In this document: one piece after another, positions 1-8,208 of the stretch
How the letters are laid out: each line of letters opens with the position of its first letter
How positions within the stretch are numbered: the stretch's first letter is position 1
Source of the DNA: Streptomyces viridochromogenes DSM 40736
GTDB taxonomy: Bacteria; Actinomycetota; Actinomycetes; Streptomycetales; Streptomycetaceae
Assembly: GCF_000158955.1 (NCBI RefSeq)
Contig: NZ_GG657757.1
Span: 6,282,166-6,346,165 of the forward strand
Direction of reading: 5' to 3'
Length of the DNA: 64,000 nt
The notes under the pieces: generated by a model
Databases searched by the model: none
Told to the model about the DNA's origin: nothing
What the model saw: the letters and a program-made list of their open reading frames with translations, nothing else
Made by a program: the position numbers and the translations under genes

Positions 1-206
1 CGGGCCGGAGCGCCGGGCTGCGTCGTGCGTCTGGCGGTGATGGCGTCCACGGCGTTCTGCAACAGCTCGCGCAGGTACACCCTGGGACTGGAGTAGAGGT
101 GGTGGGAGAGCAGGTCCACCAGACCACGCAGGTCGACCTGGAACGTATGAGGTGGCTGGGGCGAATGAGGTGACTGGGATGCCTGTGAGGTCTGGGAGTC
201 CATCAT
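1..206 (-). CDS. Hsp90-family (HtpG-like) chaperone, N-terminal fragment cut by window edge
   Basis: Reading the minus strand from the paired ATG codons at 206-201 gives an open frame to the window edge (68 codons). After a Gln/Ser/Pro/His-rich leader of about 20 residues it reads FQVDLRGLVDLLSHHLYSS followed by RELLQNAVDAI. This is the start of the GHKL ATP-binding fold: E and N of RELLQNAVDA are the N-box residues that position ATP and magnesium. Hsp90 proteins are cytoplasmic ATP-driven folding chaperones. A GTG codon directly precedes the ATG pair and could also start translation. Divergent from recG, with 185 bp between the two starts. The gene body lies outside the window, so activity and length cannot be judged. 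Confidence 0.8.
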   Translation of the reverse strand, partial: MMDSQTSQASQSPHSPQPPHTFQVDLRGLVDLLSHHLYSSPRVYLRELLQNAVDAITARRTTQPGAPA

Positions 207-391
207 CACGGCGCCGGTGGGGAGACTCGCGACGGCGCGGGGTCGGGCGGTCCCGGTGAGGCGGTGACCGCGAGGAGGGCCGGGAGCGCGTCATCCTAGG
301 GCTCTGACCAACCGCCTGACCAGGGGTTTCCGGGAACTTTACGGCGATACGGGCCCCGGCCTCTACGACGATGTCAGTGGCGTGGTGTGCA

Positions 392-2620
392 ATGGATCTC
401 GTGCCCGCACTGGAAGAACCGCTGCAACAACCCCTGAAGTCGGTGCTCGGCCCCGCCACCGCGAAGGTGATGGCCGAGCACCTCGGCCTGCTCACCGTCG
501 GAGACCTCCTCCACCACTACCCGCGCCGGTACGAGGAGCGCGGCCAGCTCACCCACCTCGCCGACCTCCCCATGGACGAGCACGTCACGGTGGTCGCCCA
601 GGTCGCCGACGCCCGCCTGCACACCTTCGCCTCCGCCAAGGCGCCACGGGGCAAGGGCCAGCGCCTCGAAGTCACCATCACGGACGGCAGCGGCCGGCTC
701 CAACTGGTCTTCTTCGGCAACGGCGTTCACAAGCCCCACAAGGAGCTCCTGCCGGGCACGCGCGCGATGTTCGCGGGCAAGGTCTCCGTCTTCAACCGTC
801 GCCTCCAACTCGCGCATCCCGCCTACGAGTTGCTGCGCGGCAACCCCGACGAACCCGACGAGGCCGTGGAGGCCTGGGCCGGCACCCTCATCCCGATCTA
901 CCCGGCCACGGCCAAACTGGAGTCCTGGAAGATCGGCAAGGCGCTCCAGACGGTCCTGCCCACCGCCCAGGAGGCCGTCGACCCGCTGCCCGACTCCCTG
1001 CGCCAGGGACGTGGCCTGGTCCCCCTCCCCGAGGCCCTCCTGAAGATCCACCGCCCGCACACCAAGGCGGACATCGAGGACGCCCGCGCCCGCCTCAAGT
1101 GGGACGAGGCCTTCGTCCTCCAGGTCGCCCTCGCCCGCCGCCGCCACGCGGAGACCCAGCTCCCCGCGGTCCCCCGCAGACCCACCCCCGACGGCCTCCT
1201 CTCCGCCTTCGACGCACGCCTCCCGTTCACCCTCACCGACGGCCAGCAGCGGGTCTCCCGCGAGATCTTCGACGACCTGGCGACCGACCACCCGATGCAC
1301 CGGCTGCTCCAGGGAGAGGTGGGTTCGGGCAAGACGATGGTGGCCCTGCGCGCCATGCTCGCCGTGGTCGACGCGGGCGGGCAGGCCGCCATGCTCGCGC
1401 CCACCGAAGTGCTCGCCCAGCAGCACCACCGGTCGATCGTCGAGATGATGGGCGAGCTGGCCGAGGGCGGCATGCTGGGCGGAGCCGAGCAGGCCACCAA
1501 GGTGGTGCTGCTCACCGGCTCCATGGGCGCGGCGGCCCGACGTCACGCCCTGCTGGACCTCACCACCGGCGAGGCCGGCATCGTCATCGGCACACACGCG
1601 CTGATCGAGGACAAGGTGCAGTTCCACGACCTAGGCCTGGTCGTCGTCGACGAACAGCACCGGTTCGGCGTCGAACAGCGCGACGCCCTGCGCGGCAAGG
1701 GCAAACAGCCCCCGCACCTGCTCGTCATGACGGCCACGCCCATCCCGCGCACGGTCGCCATGACGGTCTTCGGCGACCTGGAGACCTCCGTCCTCGACCA
1801 GCTTCCCGCCGGCCGTTCGCCGATCGCCAGCCATGTGGTCCCGGCCGCCGACAAGCCCCACTTCCTGGCCCGCGCGTGGGAAAGGGTCCGCGAGGAAGTG
1901 GGCAACGGCCACCAGGCGTACGTGGTCTGCCCCCGCATCGGGGACGAGGAGGACGACCCGAAGAAGGCCGGCAAGAAGAAGTCCCCGGAGGACGAGGCGG
2001 AGAAGCGCCCGCCGCTCGCGGTCCTCGACGTGGCGGACCAGCTGTCCAAGGGGCCGCTGAGCGGCCTCACGGTGGAGGTCCTGCACGGCAGGATGCACCC
2101 CGACGACAAGGACGCCGTCATGCGCCGCTTCGCCGCCGGGGAGACCGGCGTCCTGGTCGCCACGACGGTCATCGAGGTCGGCGTCAACGTGCCCAACGCC
2201 ACCGCCATGGTGATCATGGACGCCGACCGCTTCGGTGTCTCCCAGCTGCACCAGCTCCGCGGCCGCGTCGGCCGTGGCTCGGCCCCCGGCCTCTGCCTCC
2301 TGGTCACCGAGATGGCCGAGGCGAGCGCCGCCCGCCAGCGCCTGGGCGCCGTCGCCTCCACCCTCGACGGCTTCGAGCTCTCCCGCATCGACCTGGAACA
2401 GCGCCGCGAGGGCGATGTCCTCGGCCAGGCCCAGTCGGGCGCCCGCACCAGCCTGCGGATGCTCGCGGTCATCGAGGACGAGGAGATCATCGCGGAGGCC
2501 CGGGAAGAGGCGGCGGCGGTAGTGGCCGCCGACCCGGAGCTGACGAACCTCCCGGCACTACGGACGGCACTGGAGGCCCTGTTGGACGAGGAAAGGGAGC
2601 AGTACTTGGACAAGGGGTGA
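392..2620 (+). CDS. recG: ATP-dependent DNA helicase RecG
   Basis: Superfamily 2 helicase that remodels stalled forks and Holliday junctions into substrates for repair. The N-terminal wedge/OB region (HYPRRYEERG near residue 45) binds branched DNA; Walker A GEVGSGKT lies near residue 310 and the Walker B box is DEQH near residue 420. The C-terminal helicase half carries the GRVGRG arginine-finger motif. An acidic, lysine-rich insert near residues 515-550 (DEEDDPKKAGKKK) is typical of actinomycete RecG. I prefer the ATG at 392 (MDLVPALEEPL) because homology begins there; an in-frame ATG at 371 would add seven residues. Length of about 742 residues is normal. The next gene, rsmD, follows after 110 bp that contain a dispersed repeat. 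Confidence 0.95.
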   Translation: MDLVPALEEPLQQPLKSVLGPATAKVMAEHLGLLTVGDLLHHYPRRYEERGQLTHLADLPMDEHVTVVAQVADARLHTFASAKAPRGKGQRLEVTITDGSGRLQLVFFGNGVHKPHKELLPGTRAMFAGKVSVFNRRLQLAHPAYELLRGNPDEPDEAVEAWAGTLIPIYPATAKLESWKIGKALQTVLPTAQEAVDPLPDSLRQGRGLVPLPEALLKIHRPHTKADIEDARARLKWDEAFVLQVALARRRHAETQLPAVPRRPTPDGLLSAFDARLPFTLTDGQQRVSREIFDDLATDHPMHRLLQGEVGSGKTMVALRAMLAVVDAGGQAAMLAPTEVLAQQHHRSIVEMMGELAEGGMLGGAEQATKVVLLTGSMGAAARRHALLDLTTGEAGIVIGTHALIEDKVQFHDLGLVVVDEQHRFGVEQRDALRGKGKQPPHLLVMTATPIPRTVAMTVFGDLETSVLDQLPAGRSPIASHVVPAADKPHFLARAWERVREEVGNGHQAYVVCPRIGDEEDDPKKAGKKKSPEDEAEKRPPLAVLDVADQLSKGPLSGLTVEVLHGRMHPDDKDAVMRRFAAGETGVLVATTVIEVGVNVPNATAMVIMDADRFGVSQLHQLRGRVGRGSAPGLCLLVTEMAEASAARQRLGAVASTLDGFELSRIDLEQRREGDVLGQAQSGARTSLRMLAVIEDEEIIAEAREEAAAVVAADPELTNLPALRTALEALLDEEREQYLDKG

Positions 2621-2637
2621 CAGGTGTTGGCCTTCAA

Positions 2638-2693
2638 GGGGCGCGGGGCCGTAACTCGTATGCGGCTACCGCCGCGCGGGCGCGACCAGCCAC
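2638..2693 (+). repeat. Dispersed 56-nt GC-rich repeat, copy A (intergenic)
   Basis: Lies between recG and rsmD. Its last 34 nt (2660-2693) match 12412-12445 inside smc at 32 of 34 positions, and its first 13 nt match 12390-12402 at 12 of 13; the 9 nt between differ but keep the same spacing. The core contains a small hairpin, GCGGC-TACC-GCCGC, then a conserved GGGCGCGACCAGCCAC. The combination of conserved ends, constant spacing and a hairpin looks like a short interspersed palindromic element. I recall similar GCGACCAGCC-type elements between Streptomyces genes, but copy number cannot be counted here. Confidence 0.75.
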
Positions 2694-2730
2694 ACTGGTA
2701 CCGGAAGCCGCCCACAACCAAGGACCACAG

Positions 2731-3318
2731 ATGACCCGCGTGATCGCCGGCGCAGCCGGCGGACGTCGCCTGGCCGTACCACCAGGCACCGGCACCCGCC
2801 CCACCTCCGACCGCGCACGCGAAGGTCTCTTCTCCACCTGGCAATCCCTCCTGGGAGGCCCCCTGGAAGGCGAACGCGTCCTCGACCTCTACGCGGGATC
2901 AGGAGCCGTCGGCCTGGAGGCCCTCTCCCGAGGCGCGAGCCACACCCTCCTCGTCGAGGCCGACCCCCGAGCGACCCGCACGGTCCGCGACAACGTGAAG
3001 TCCCTCGGACTCCCCGGCGCCGAGGTCAGATCAGGCAAAGCGGAACAGATCATCCGCACACCACCCCCCGGCGACCCGTACGACCTCGTCTTCCTCGACC
3101 CCCCGTACGCCGTCACGGACGACGATCTTCGCGAGATCCTGCTCACACTCCGCTCGGAAGGCTGGCTCGCAGAAGAAGCCCTCGTCACCGTGGAGCGCAG
3201 CACCAGAGGCGGTGAATTCCGGTGGCCCGAGGGCTTCGAAGCCCTCCGGGCCCGTCGCTACGGCGAGGGAACGTTTTGGTACGGTCGCGCCGCCTCAACG
3301 TGCGAAGACGCACGATGA
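2731..3318 (+). CDS. rsmD: 16S rRNA (guanine966-N2)-methyltransferase RsmD
   Basis: Methylates G966 in the P-site region of 16S rRNA using S-adenosylmethionine. Class I SAM fold: motif I is VLDLYAGSGAVGLEAL (around residues 51-66), motif II acidic residue VEAD, and the catalytic FLDPPY motif (near residue 118) is the N6/N2-methyltransferase D/N-P-P-Y signature. The ATG at 2731 gives MTRVIAGAAGGRR, the usual start of the family, and 195 residues is normal length. Its TGA overlaps an ATG at 3315, but the better coaD start lies further in. Operon with coaD is the usual arrangement in actinobacteria. Confidence 0.94.
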   Translation: MTRVIAGAAGGRRLAVPPGTGTRPTSDRAREGLFSTWQSLLGGPLEGERVLDLYAGSGAVGLEALSRGASHTLLVEADPRATRTVRDNVKSLGLPGAEVRSGKAEQIIRTPPPGDPYDLVFLDPPYAVTDDDLREILLTLRSEGWLAEEALVTVERSTRGGEFRWPEGFEALRARRYGEGTFWYGRAASTCEDAR

Positions 3319-3344
3319 CCGGACCGGAGAGCGAGGGATCACAA

Positions 3345-3824
3345 GTGCGCCGCGCCGTCTGTCCCGGGTCGTTCGACCCGATCACCAACGGACACCTCGA
3401 CATCATCTCCCGCGCCTCCAGGCTGTACGACGAGGTCTACGTCGCGGTGATGATCAACCAGGCCAAGAAGGGCCTGTTCGAGATCGAGGAGCGGATCGAC
3501 CTGATCCGCCGGGTCACCGCCGAGTACGGCAACGTCCGCGTCGAGGCCTTCCACGGCCTGCTCGTCGACTTCTGCAAGCAGCGCGAGATCCCCGCCATCG
3601 TCAAGGGCCTGCGCGCCGTCAGCGACTTCGACTACGAGCTCCAGATGGCCCAGATGAACAACGGCCTCTCGGGCGTCGAGACCCTCTTCATCCCCACCAA
3701 CCCCACCTACAGCTTCCTGTCGTCCTCCCTGGTCAAGGAGGTCGCGACCTGGGGCGGCGACGTGTCCCACCTGGTGCCGGCGGAGGTTCTCCAGGTCCTC
3801 AACGAGCGTCTGCGTAAGGACTGA
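3345..3824 (+). CDS. coaD: Pantetheine-phosphate adenylyltransferase CoaD
   Basis: Transfers AMP from ATP to 4'-phosphopantetheine, the penultimate step of coenzyme A synthesis. The nucleotidyltransferase motif TNGH in FDPITNGHLDII sits at the N-terminus and the second phosphate-binding motif is SSSLVKEV near residue 130. I choose the GTG at 3345, which follows a GAGGG ribosome site by seven bases and gives VRRAVCPGSFDP and 159 residues, the canonical size. An upstream ATG at 3315 overlapping the rsmD stop would add ten residues not found in the family. Cytoplasmic hexameric enzyme. Confidence 0.95.
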   Translation: MRRAVCPGSFDPITNGHLDIISRASRLYDEVYVAVMINQAKKGLFEIEERIDLIRRVTAEYGNVRVEAFHGLLVDFCKQREIPAIVKGLRAVSDFDYELQMAQMNNGLSGVETLFIPTNPTYSFLSSSLVKEVATWGGDVSHLVPAEVLQVLNERLRKD

Positions 3825-3882
3825 TGGGACTACAGTCGTCCCGTCCGTCTCCAACGCATCTGTAGAGAGTGGCGAGCACACG

Positions 3883-5046
3883 GTGGACGTGCAGAAGAAG
3901 CTCGACGAGATCGTCTCCGCGATCTCCGGCGCCCGGTCCATGCCCATGTCGGCCTCGTGCGTGGTCAACCGCGCCGAACTGCTCTCCATGCTGGAGGAGG
4001 TCCGCGCGGCGCTGCCCGACTCCCTCGCCCAGGCGCAGGAGCTGATCGGCGGCCGCGAGCAGATGGTCGAGCAGGCCCGCCAGGAGGCCGAGCGGATCAT
4101 CGGCCAGGCGCACGCCGAACGCGGTTCCCTGATCTCCGACACCGAGGTCGCCCGCCGCTCCCAGGCCGAGGCCGACCGGATCCTCGCCGAGGCCCGCCAG
4201 GAGGCCGAGGAGGTCCGCGCCGAGGCCGACGACTACGTCGACTCCAAGCTCGCCAACTTCGAGGTCGTCCTCACCAAGACCCTCGGCTCCGTCGGCCGCG
4301 GCCGCGAGAAGCTCCTCGGCACCGGCCCCGGCACGGACGAACAGGGCTACGAGGACGAGGACGCCCCCGAGCGCAGCCACGACCCGGAGACGCAGCGCCG
4401 CAGCGCCGACGAGTACGTCCACGTCAAGCTGGGCGCGTTCGAGGCGGTCCTGGCCAAGACCCTGGAGGCCGTCGGCCGCGGCCGGCAGAAGCTGCACGGC
4501 CGGATCGCCACCGACGACCTCGGCGCCCTGGCCGACGACACCGGGACCCTCCAGCACTCCAGCGACGCCGACTACCTGGCCGACCTGGCCTCCCTCGCGG
4601 AGCAGCGGCCGCCGGCCGAACAGCCCGCCCGGCAGCAGGACTACGGCCCGCCGCAGCCGGCGTACGCCCCGGTCGCCGGCTACGACCCGGCGGGAGACGC
4701 CCCCGGCCGGCAGCAGCCCGACCCCTACGGCGGCTTCCCGCAGCAGGCCTACGCGGCCCAGCAGGACCCGTACGGCTACCAGCAGGCGGATCCCTACGCC
4801 TACCAGGGCTACGACGCCCAGCAGGCCGCGTACGACCCGAATCAGGCCCAGCAGGCCCAGCAGGCCCAGCAGGCCCAGCAGGCCCAGCAGGCCCAGCAGG
4901 CCCAGCAGGCCCAGCAGGGGCATCAGGGCCACCAGACCCACCAGGGGCATCAGGGGTACGCCCTCGACGAGACCAGTCTCTTCGACACCGGCATGATCAG
5001 CGCCGAGCAGCTCCGGGCCTACGAGCAGGGCCGCGGCAACGGCTGA
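3883..5046 (+). CDS. DivIVA-like coiled-coil protein with Gln/Ala/Tyr-rich tail
   Basis: About 387 residues. Residues 1-35 include a conserved MPMSASCVVNR block. Residues 45-130 are a charged coiled coil with heptad-like Ala/Glu/Arg spacing (RQEAERIIGQAHAERG). Two similar modules, YVDSKLANFEVVLTKTLGSVGRGREKL cut here into VVLTKTLGSVGRGREKL and VLAKTLEAVGRGRQKL, repeat near 118-150 and 180-210. The tail is low-complexity, rich in Gln, Tyr, Pro and Ala, with eight QAQ repeats. It resembles the DivIVA-related family that in S. coelicolor includes SCO5569, near the polar-growth proteins DivIVA, Scy and FilP in type. A cytoskeletal or polarity scaffold role is inference. The GTG start at 3883 has GGCGAG upstream. 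Confidence 0.78.
   Translation: MDVQKKLDEIVSAISGARSMPMSASCVVNRAELLSMLEEVRAALPDSLAQAQELIGGREQMVEQARQEAERIIGQAHAERGSLISDTEVARRSQAEADRILAEARQEAEEVRAEADDYVDSKLANFEVVLTKTLGSVGRGREKLLGTGPGTDEQGYEDEDAPERSHDPETQRRSADEYVHVKLGAFEAVLAKTLEAVGRGRQKLHGRIATDDLGALADDTGTLQHSSDADYLADLASLAEQRPPAEQPARQQDYGPPQPAYAPVAGYDPAGDAPGRQQPDPYGGFPQQAYAAQQDPYGYQQADPYAYQGYDAQQAAYDPNQAQQAQQAQQAQQAQQAQQAQQAQQGHQGHQTHQGHQGYALDETSLFDTGMISAEQLRAYEQGRGNG
4843..4914 (+). repeat. Eight tandem CAGGCCCAG units (9 bp) coding for QAQ
   Basis: Eight uninterrupted perfect copies of CAGGCCCAG in frame within the DivIVA-like gene, giving (Gln-Ala-Gln)8. Flanking QGH and THQ triplets look like diverged units. Such perfect in-frame microsatellites expand and contract by slippage, so the tail length probably varies between strains without breaking the frame. 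Confidence 0.95.
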
Positions 5047-5174
5047 GCACCGGATTGGGCCGACAGCGAATGGTCCAGTATCCTGGCTCTTCGGTCGCGT
5101 GTACGTCCGCGATCAACGCTGCCCGGAACACCGAAGGGCAGCGACCCTCTGAGCTCGCAAGATCGAAAGCAGGA

Positions 5175-5819
5175 ATGGCTCTGAACGCCCGCCTCGACCA
5201 CCGCAACCCCCTCGTGTTCGATACGCACGAGCTGGGCCGGCGGCCCGGTGCGCTGCAGCGCCTGACCCGCACGGTCGACGCTCCCACGGACTTCGGTATC
5301 AAGGGAGTCATCGGAGTGCCGGAAGGCGCCCCGGTGGAGCTCGAACTCCGCCTGGAGTCGGTCATGGAAGGGGTGCTCGTCACAGGCACCGCCCGTGCCG
5401 AGGCCGAGGGGGAGTGCGTAAGGTGTCTGGAGCCGCTTCAGCTCGACGTCGAAGCGGAATTCCAGGAGATGTTCTCGTACCCTGACGCCGACGACCGGGG
5501 CCGCGTGATCGCGGAACCGGGCGACGACGCCGAGGACGACGAGGACAGGCTCTTCCTCGAGGACGGCCTGTTCGACCTCGAGCCCGTGCTGCGTGATGCG
5601 GTGGTGCTCGCACTGCCGATGCAGCCGGTGTGCCAGGACGACTGCCCTGGTCTGTGCGCCGAGTGCGGCGCGCGGCTGGCGGACGACCCGGACCACCACC
5701 ACGACGCCGTCGACATTCGTTGGGCGGCTTTGCAGGGACTCGCCGGCACCATGAAGGACGGCGAGAAGGACGAGATGAGCGGCGCCGAACCGGGCGTCGA
5801 CGAGAAGCAGGAGAAGTAG
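5175..5819 (+). CDS. YceD/DUF177 family protein
   Basis: A 214-residue acidic protein of the YceD (DUF177) family, which across bacteria sits directly upstream of rpmF and has been linked to 23S rRNA or large-subunit biogenesis. Conserved cysteines are visible as GECVRCLEPL near residue 80 and CQDDCPGLCAECG near residue 155. The middle is very acidic (EPGDDAEDDEDR). The C-terminal tail is charged and probably disordered. The ATG at 5175 has an AGCAGGA site just upstream. Only two bases separate its stop from rpmF, so the two are co-transcribed and probably translationally coupled. Confidence 0.88.
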   Translation: MALNARLDHRNPLVFDTHELGRRPGALQRLTRTVDAPTDFGIKGVIGVPEGAPVELELRLESVMEGVLVTGTARAEAEGECVRCLEPLQLDVEAEFQEMFSYPDADDRGRVIAEPGDDAEDDEDRLFLEDGLFDLEPVLRDAVVLALPMQPVCQDDCPGLCAECGARLADDPDHHHDAVDIRWAALQGLAGTMKDGEKDEMSGAEPGVDEKQEK

Positions 5820-5821
5820 CC

Positions 5822-5995
5822 GTGGCTGTTCCGAAGCGGAAGATGTCGCGCAGCAACACGCGCCACCGCCGGTCGCAGTGGAAGGCTGCGGTCCCCACCC
5901 TGGTTGCGTGCGAGCGCTGCCACGAGCCCAAGCAGCAGCACATCGCGTGCCCGTCGTGCGGCACCTACAACAAGCGCCAGGTCCTCGAGGTCTGA
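5822..5995 (+). CDS. rpmF: 50S ribosomal protein L32 (zinc-ribbon form)
   Basis: 57-residue large-subunit protein. The basic N-terminus MAVPKRKMSRSNTRHRRSQW is the L32 signature, followed by CERC and CPSC, four cysteines that form a zinc ribbon. This is the zinc-containing (C+) form; Streptomyces often carry a second, zinc-free L32 elsewhere under Zur control, so this copy would be the zinc-replete one. GTG start two bases after the DUF177 stop. rnc follows seven bases later, making a DUF177-rpmF-rnc operon. Confidence 0.96.
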   Translation: MAVPKRKMSRSNTRHRRSQWKAAVPTLVACERCHEPKQQHIACPSCGTYNKRQVLEV

Positions 5996-6002
5996 GCGGC
6001 TG

Positions 6003-6827
6003 GTGAGAGGCACTGTGTCCACGCCGAAGAAGACCTCAGCGGACAACCAGGCCTCGTCCCACACGCTTCTGGAAGGGCGGCTCGGCTACAAGGTCGAGTC
6101 CGCCCTTCTGGTGCGAGCGCTGACCCACCGTTCGTACGCGTACGAGAACGGCGGTCTGCCGACGAACGAGCGTCTGGAGTTCCTCGGGGACTCCGTGCTC
6201 GGCCTCGTCGTCACGGACACGCTGTACCGAACCCACCCCGATCTGCCCGAGGGCCAGCTGGCCAAGCTCCGGGCCGCGGTGGTGAACTCGCGTGCGCTCG
6301 CGGAGGTGGGCCGTGGGCTCGACCTTGGCTCCTTCATCCGGCTCGGCCGCGGTGAAGAGGGCACGGGCGGCCGGGACAAGGCATCCATCCTCGCCGACAC
6401 CCTCGAAGCGGTGATCGGTGCGGTCTACCTCGACCAGGGACTGGACTCCGCGGCGGAGCTGGTGCACCGCCTGTTCGACCCCCTGATCGAGAAGTCCTCG
6501 AACCTCGGAGCCGGCCTGGACTGGAAGACCAGTCTCCAGGAGCTCACCGCGACCGAGGGGCTCGGCGTGCCCGAGTACCTGGTCACGGAGACCGGCCCCG
6601 ACCACGAGAAGACCTTCACTGCTGCCGCCCGCGTCGGAGGCGTCTCGTACGGCACCGGCACCGGCCGCAGCAAGAAGGAGGCGGAGCAGCAGGCCGCCGA
6701 GTCCGCCTGGCGGTCCATTCGGGCCGCCGCGGACGAACGCGCCAAGGCGGCCAAGGACGCCGAGGCGACGCAGTCGGCGGCGGTCCAGACCGCCCAGACG
6801 ACCGTCGACGGCAGCGTCGACGGCTGA
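6003..6827 (+). CDS. rnc: Ribonuclease III (AbsB)
   Basis: Double-stranded-RNA endonuclease that processes 30S rRNA precursors and controls many mRNAs; in S. coelicolor mutations (absB) abolish antibiotic production. The catalytic domain bears the signature NERLEFLGDSVLG (about residues 50-62) and the second acidic cluster DTLEAVIGAVYLD near 140. A dsRNA-binding domain follows (residues about 175-245, GTGTGRSKKEAEQQAAESAW). The GTG at 6003 gives VRGTVSTPKK, matching the Streptomyces start, and 274 residues. The C-terminal 30 residues are Ala/Thr-rich and variable in the genus. A perfect 17-bp hairpin downstream ends the operon. Confidence 0.96.
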   Translation: MRGTVSTPKKTSADNQASSHTLLEGRLGYKVESALLVRALTHRSYAYENGGLPTNERLEFLGDSVLGLVVTDTLYRTHPDLPEGQLAKLRAAVVNSRALAEVGRGLDLGSFIRLGRGEEGTGGRDKASILADTLEAVIGAVYLDQGLDSAAELVHRLFDPLIEKSSNLGAGLDWKTSLQELTATEGLGVPEYLVTETGPDHEKTFTAAARVGGVSYGTGTGRSKKEAEQQAAESAWRSIRAAADERAKAAKDAEATQSAAVQTAQTTVDGSVDG

Positions 6828-6870
6828 CAGCCGCCGCCCGGCGTACCGGCCGGACGGCACCGCACAGCGC

Positions 6871-6910
6871 ACCCGAGCGCCCGCCCCTGCCCGGGGGCGG
6901 GCGCTCGGGT
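6871..6910 (+). terminator. 17-bp perfect stem-loop between rnc and mutM
   Basis: Arms 6871-6887 (ACCCGAGCGCCCGCCCC) and 6894-6910 are perfectly complementary around a six-base loop. There is no T-tract, which is usual for Streptomyces terminators. It should end the DUF177-rpmF-rnc transcript, leaving mutM with its own promoter or read-through. Confidence 0.8.
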
Positions 6911-6938
6911 CGTCCACAGGTTTGTGACGGGGGACCCC

Positions 6939-7799
6939 ATGCCCGAGTTGCCCGAGGTCGAGGTCGTACGGCGCGGACTTCAGCGGTGGGTCGCCCACCG
7001 CACCGTCGCCGAGACCGAGGTGCTGCACCCGCGCGCCGTGCGCCGCCACCTCGCGGGCGCCGACGACTTCGCGCACCGCCTGAAGGGCCACCGCATCGGC
7101 ACCCCGAGCCGTCGCGGCAAGTACCTGTGGCTGCCCCTGGAGGACACGGACCAGTCGATCCTGGCCCACCTCGGCATGAGCGGCCAGCTCCTGGTCCAGC
7201 CGCACACGGCCCCGGACGAGAAGCACCTGCGCATCCGCGTCCGCTTCACCGACGCCCTGGACACCGAACTCCGCTTCGTCGACCAGCGCACCTTCGGCGG
7301 CCTGTCGCTGCACGACAACACCCCCGACGGCCTGCCCGACGTCATCGCGCACATCGCCCGCGACCCGCTCGACGAGTTCTTCGACGACGAGGCCTTCCAC
7401 CGTGCGCTGCGCCGCAAGCGGTCCACGATCAAGCGGGCCCTGCTCGACCAGTCGCTGATCAGCGGCGTCGGCAACATCTACGCGGACGAGGCCCTGTGGC
7501 GCGCCCGCCTTCACTACGAGCGCCCGACCGCGACCCTCACCCGCCCGCGCACCCTGTCGCTCCTGGGCCATGTGCGGGACGTGATGAACGCGGCCCTCGC
7601 GGTGGGCGGCACCAGCTTCGACAGCCTCTACGTCAACGTCAACGGCGAGTCCGGATACTTCGACCGGTCCCTCGACGCGTACGGCCGCGAGGGGTTGCCC
7701 TGCCGCCGCTGCGGCACACCCATGCGCCGACGACCCTGGATGAACCGGTCCAGCTACTACTGCCCGAAGTGCCAGCGTCCGCCGCGGGTCACGCCCTAG
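6939..7799 (+). CDS. mutM: Formamidopyrimidine-DNA glycosylase (Fpg/MutM)
   Basis: Base-excision repair enzyme that removes 8-oxoguanine and formamidopyrimidines and nicks the abasic site. After Met removal, Pro1 of MPELPEVEVVRRGL is the catalytic nucleophile, with Glu2 behind it. The helix-two-turn-helix motif with the DNA-contacting GVGNIYADEALW lies near residue 175, and the C-terminal zinc finger is CRRCGTP...YYCPKCQ near 255-275. Length of 286 residues is typical. Its 3' end overlaps the convergent HxlR gene by 11 bases. Confidence 0.96.
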   Translation: MPELPEVEVVRRGLQRWVAHRTVAETEVLHPRAVRRHLAGADDFAHRLKGHRIGTPSRRGKYLWLPLEDTDQSILAHLGMSGQLLVQPHTAPDEKHLRIRVRFTDALDTELRFVDQRTFGGLSLHDNTPDGLPDVIAHIARDPLDEFFDDEAFHRALRRKRSTIKRALLDQSLISGVGNIYADEALWRARLHYERPTATLTRPRTLSLLGHVRDVMNAALAVGGTSFDSLYVNVNGESGYFDRSLDAYGREGLPCRRCGTPMRRRPWMNRSSYYCPKCQRPPRVTP

Positions 7800-8187
7800 C
7801 GGAGTCGTACCGCTCTCGCGCGGCCAGCACCTCGTCCATGCTGTCCTCCACGAAGTGGATCAGGCCGTGCAGCCGCTCGGCCACGCCGCGTCCCAGCGGT
7901 GTCAGTTCGTAGTCCACGCGGGGCGGGTTGGTCGGCTGGGCCTCACGGTGCACCAAGCCGTCACGCTCCAGCGCGTGCAGCGTCTGGGACAGCATCTTCT
8001 CGCTCACCCCGTCGACACGGCGGCGCAGCTCGTTGAAGCGCAGGGAGCCCTCGAACAGCGCGCACAGGATGAGCCCGCCCCAGCGGCCCGTGACGTGCTC
8101 GAGCGTGCCACGCGACGGGCATGCCTTGGCGAACACGTTGTACGGGAGGTCGTCCAGCCCCTCCGTGAGCTCCTGGGTGGTGGTCAT
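7789..8187 (-). CDS. HxlR-family winged-helix transcriptional regulator
   Basis: 132 residues with the HxlR pattern: a single early Cys (ACPSRG) before the wing, GRWGGLILCALFEGSLRFNEL for helices 1-3, SEKMLSQTLHALERDGLV as recognition helix and wing, and a C-terminal dimerisation helix. HxlR regulators often sense electrophiles or redox state through the N-terminal Cys. ATG at 8187 gives MTTTQELTEG; an upstream ATG would add seven residues. The upstream region holds repeated GCTAAC half-sites, consistent with autorepression. No obvious partner gene is adjacent: mutM converges with it and the next gene upstream reads the same way, so its target is unknown. Confidence 0.85.
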   Translation of the reverse strand: MTTTQELTEGLDDLPYNVFAKACPSRGTLEHVTGRWGGLILCALFEGSLRFNELRRRVDGVSEKMLSQTLHALERDGLVHREAQPTNPPRVDYELTPLGRGVAERLHGLIHFVEDSMDEVLAARERYDSARA

Positions 8188-8208
8188 GCACACAGAATAC
8201 GCCAGCAC

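Noticed and set aside
3957..5040. Long alternative-frame reading with collagen-like Gly-Pro-Ala repeats
   Set aside because: It is the shifted translation of the CAGGCCCAG repeats within the DivIVA-like gene; it has no start site, and the real frame has conserved coiled-coil sequence.
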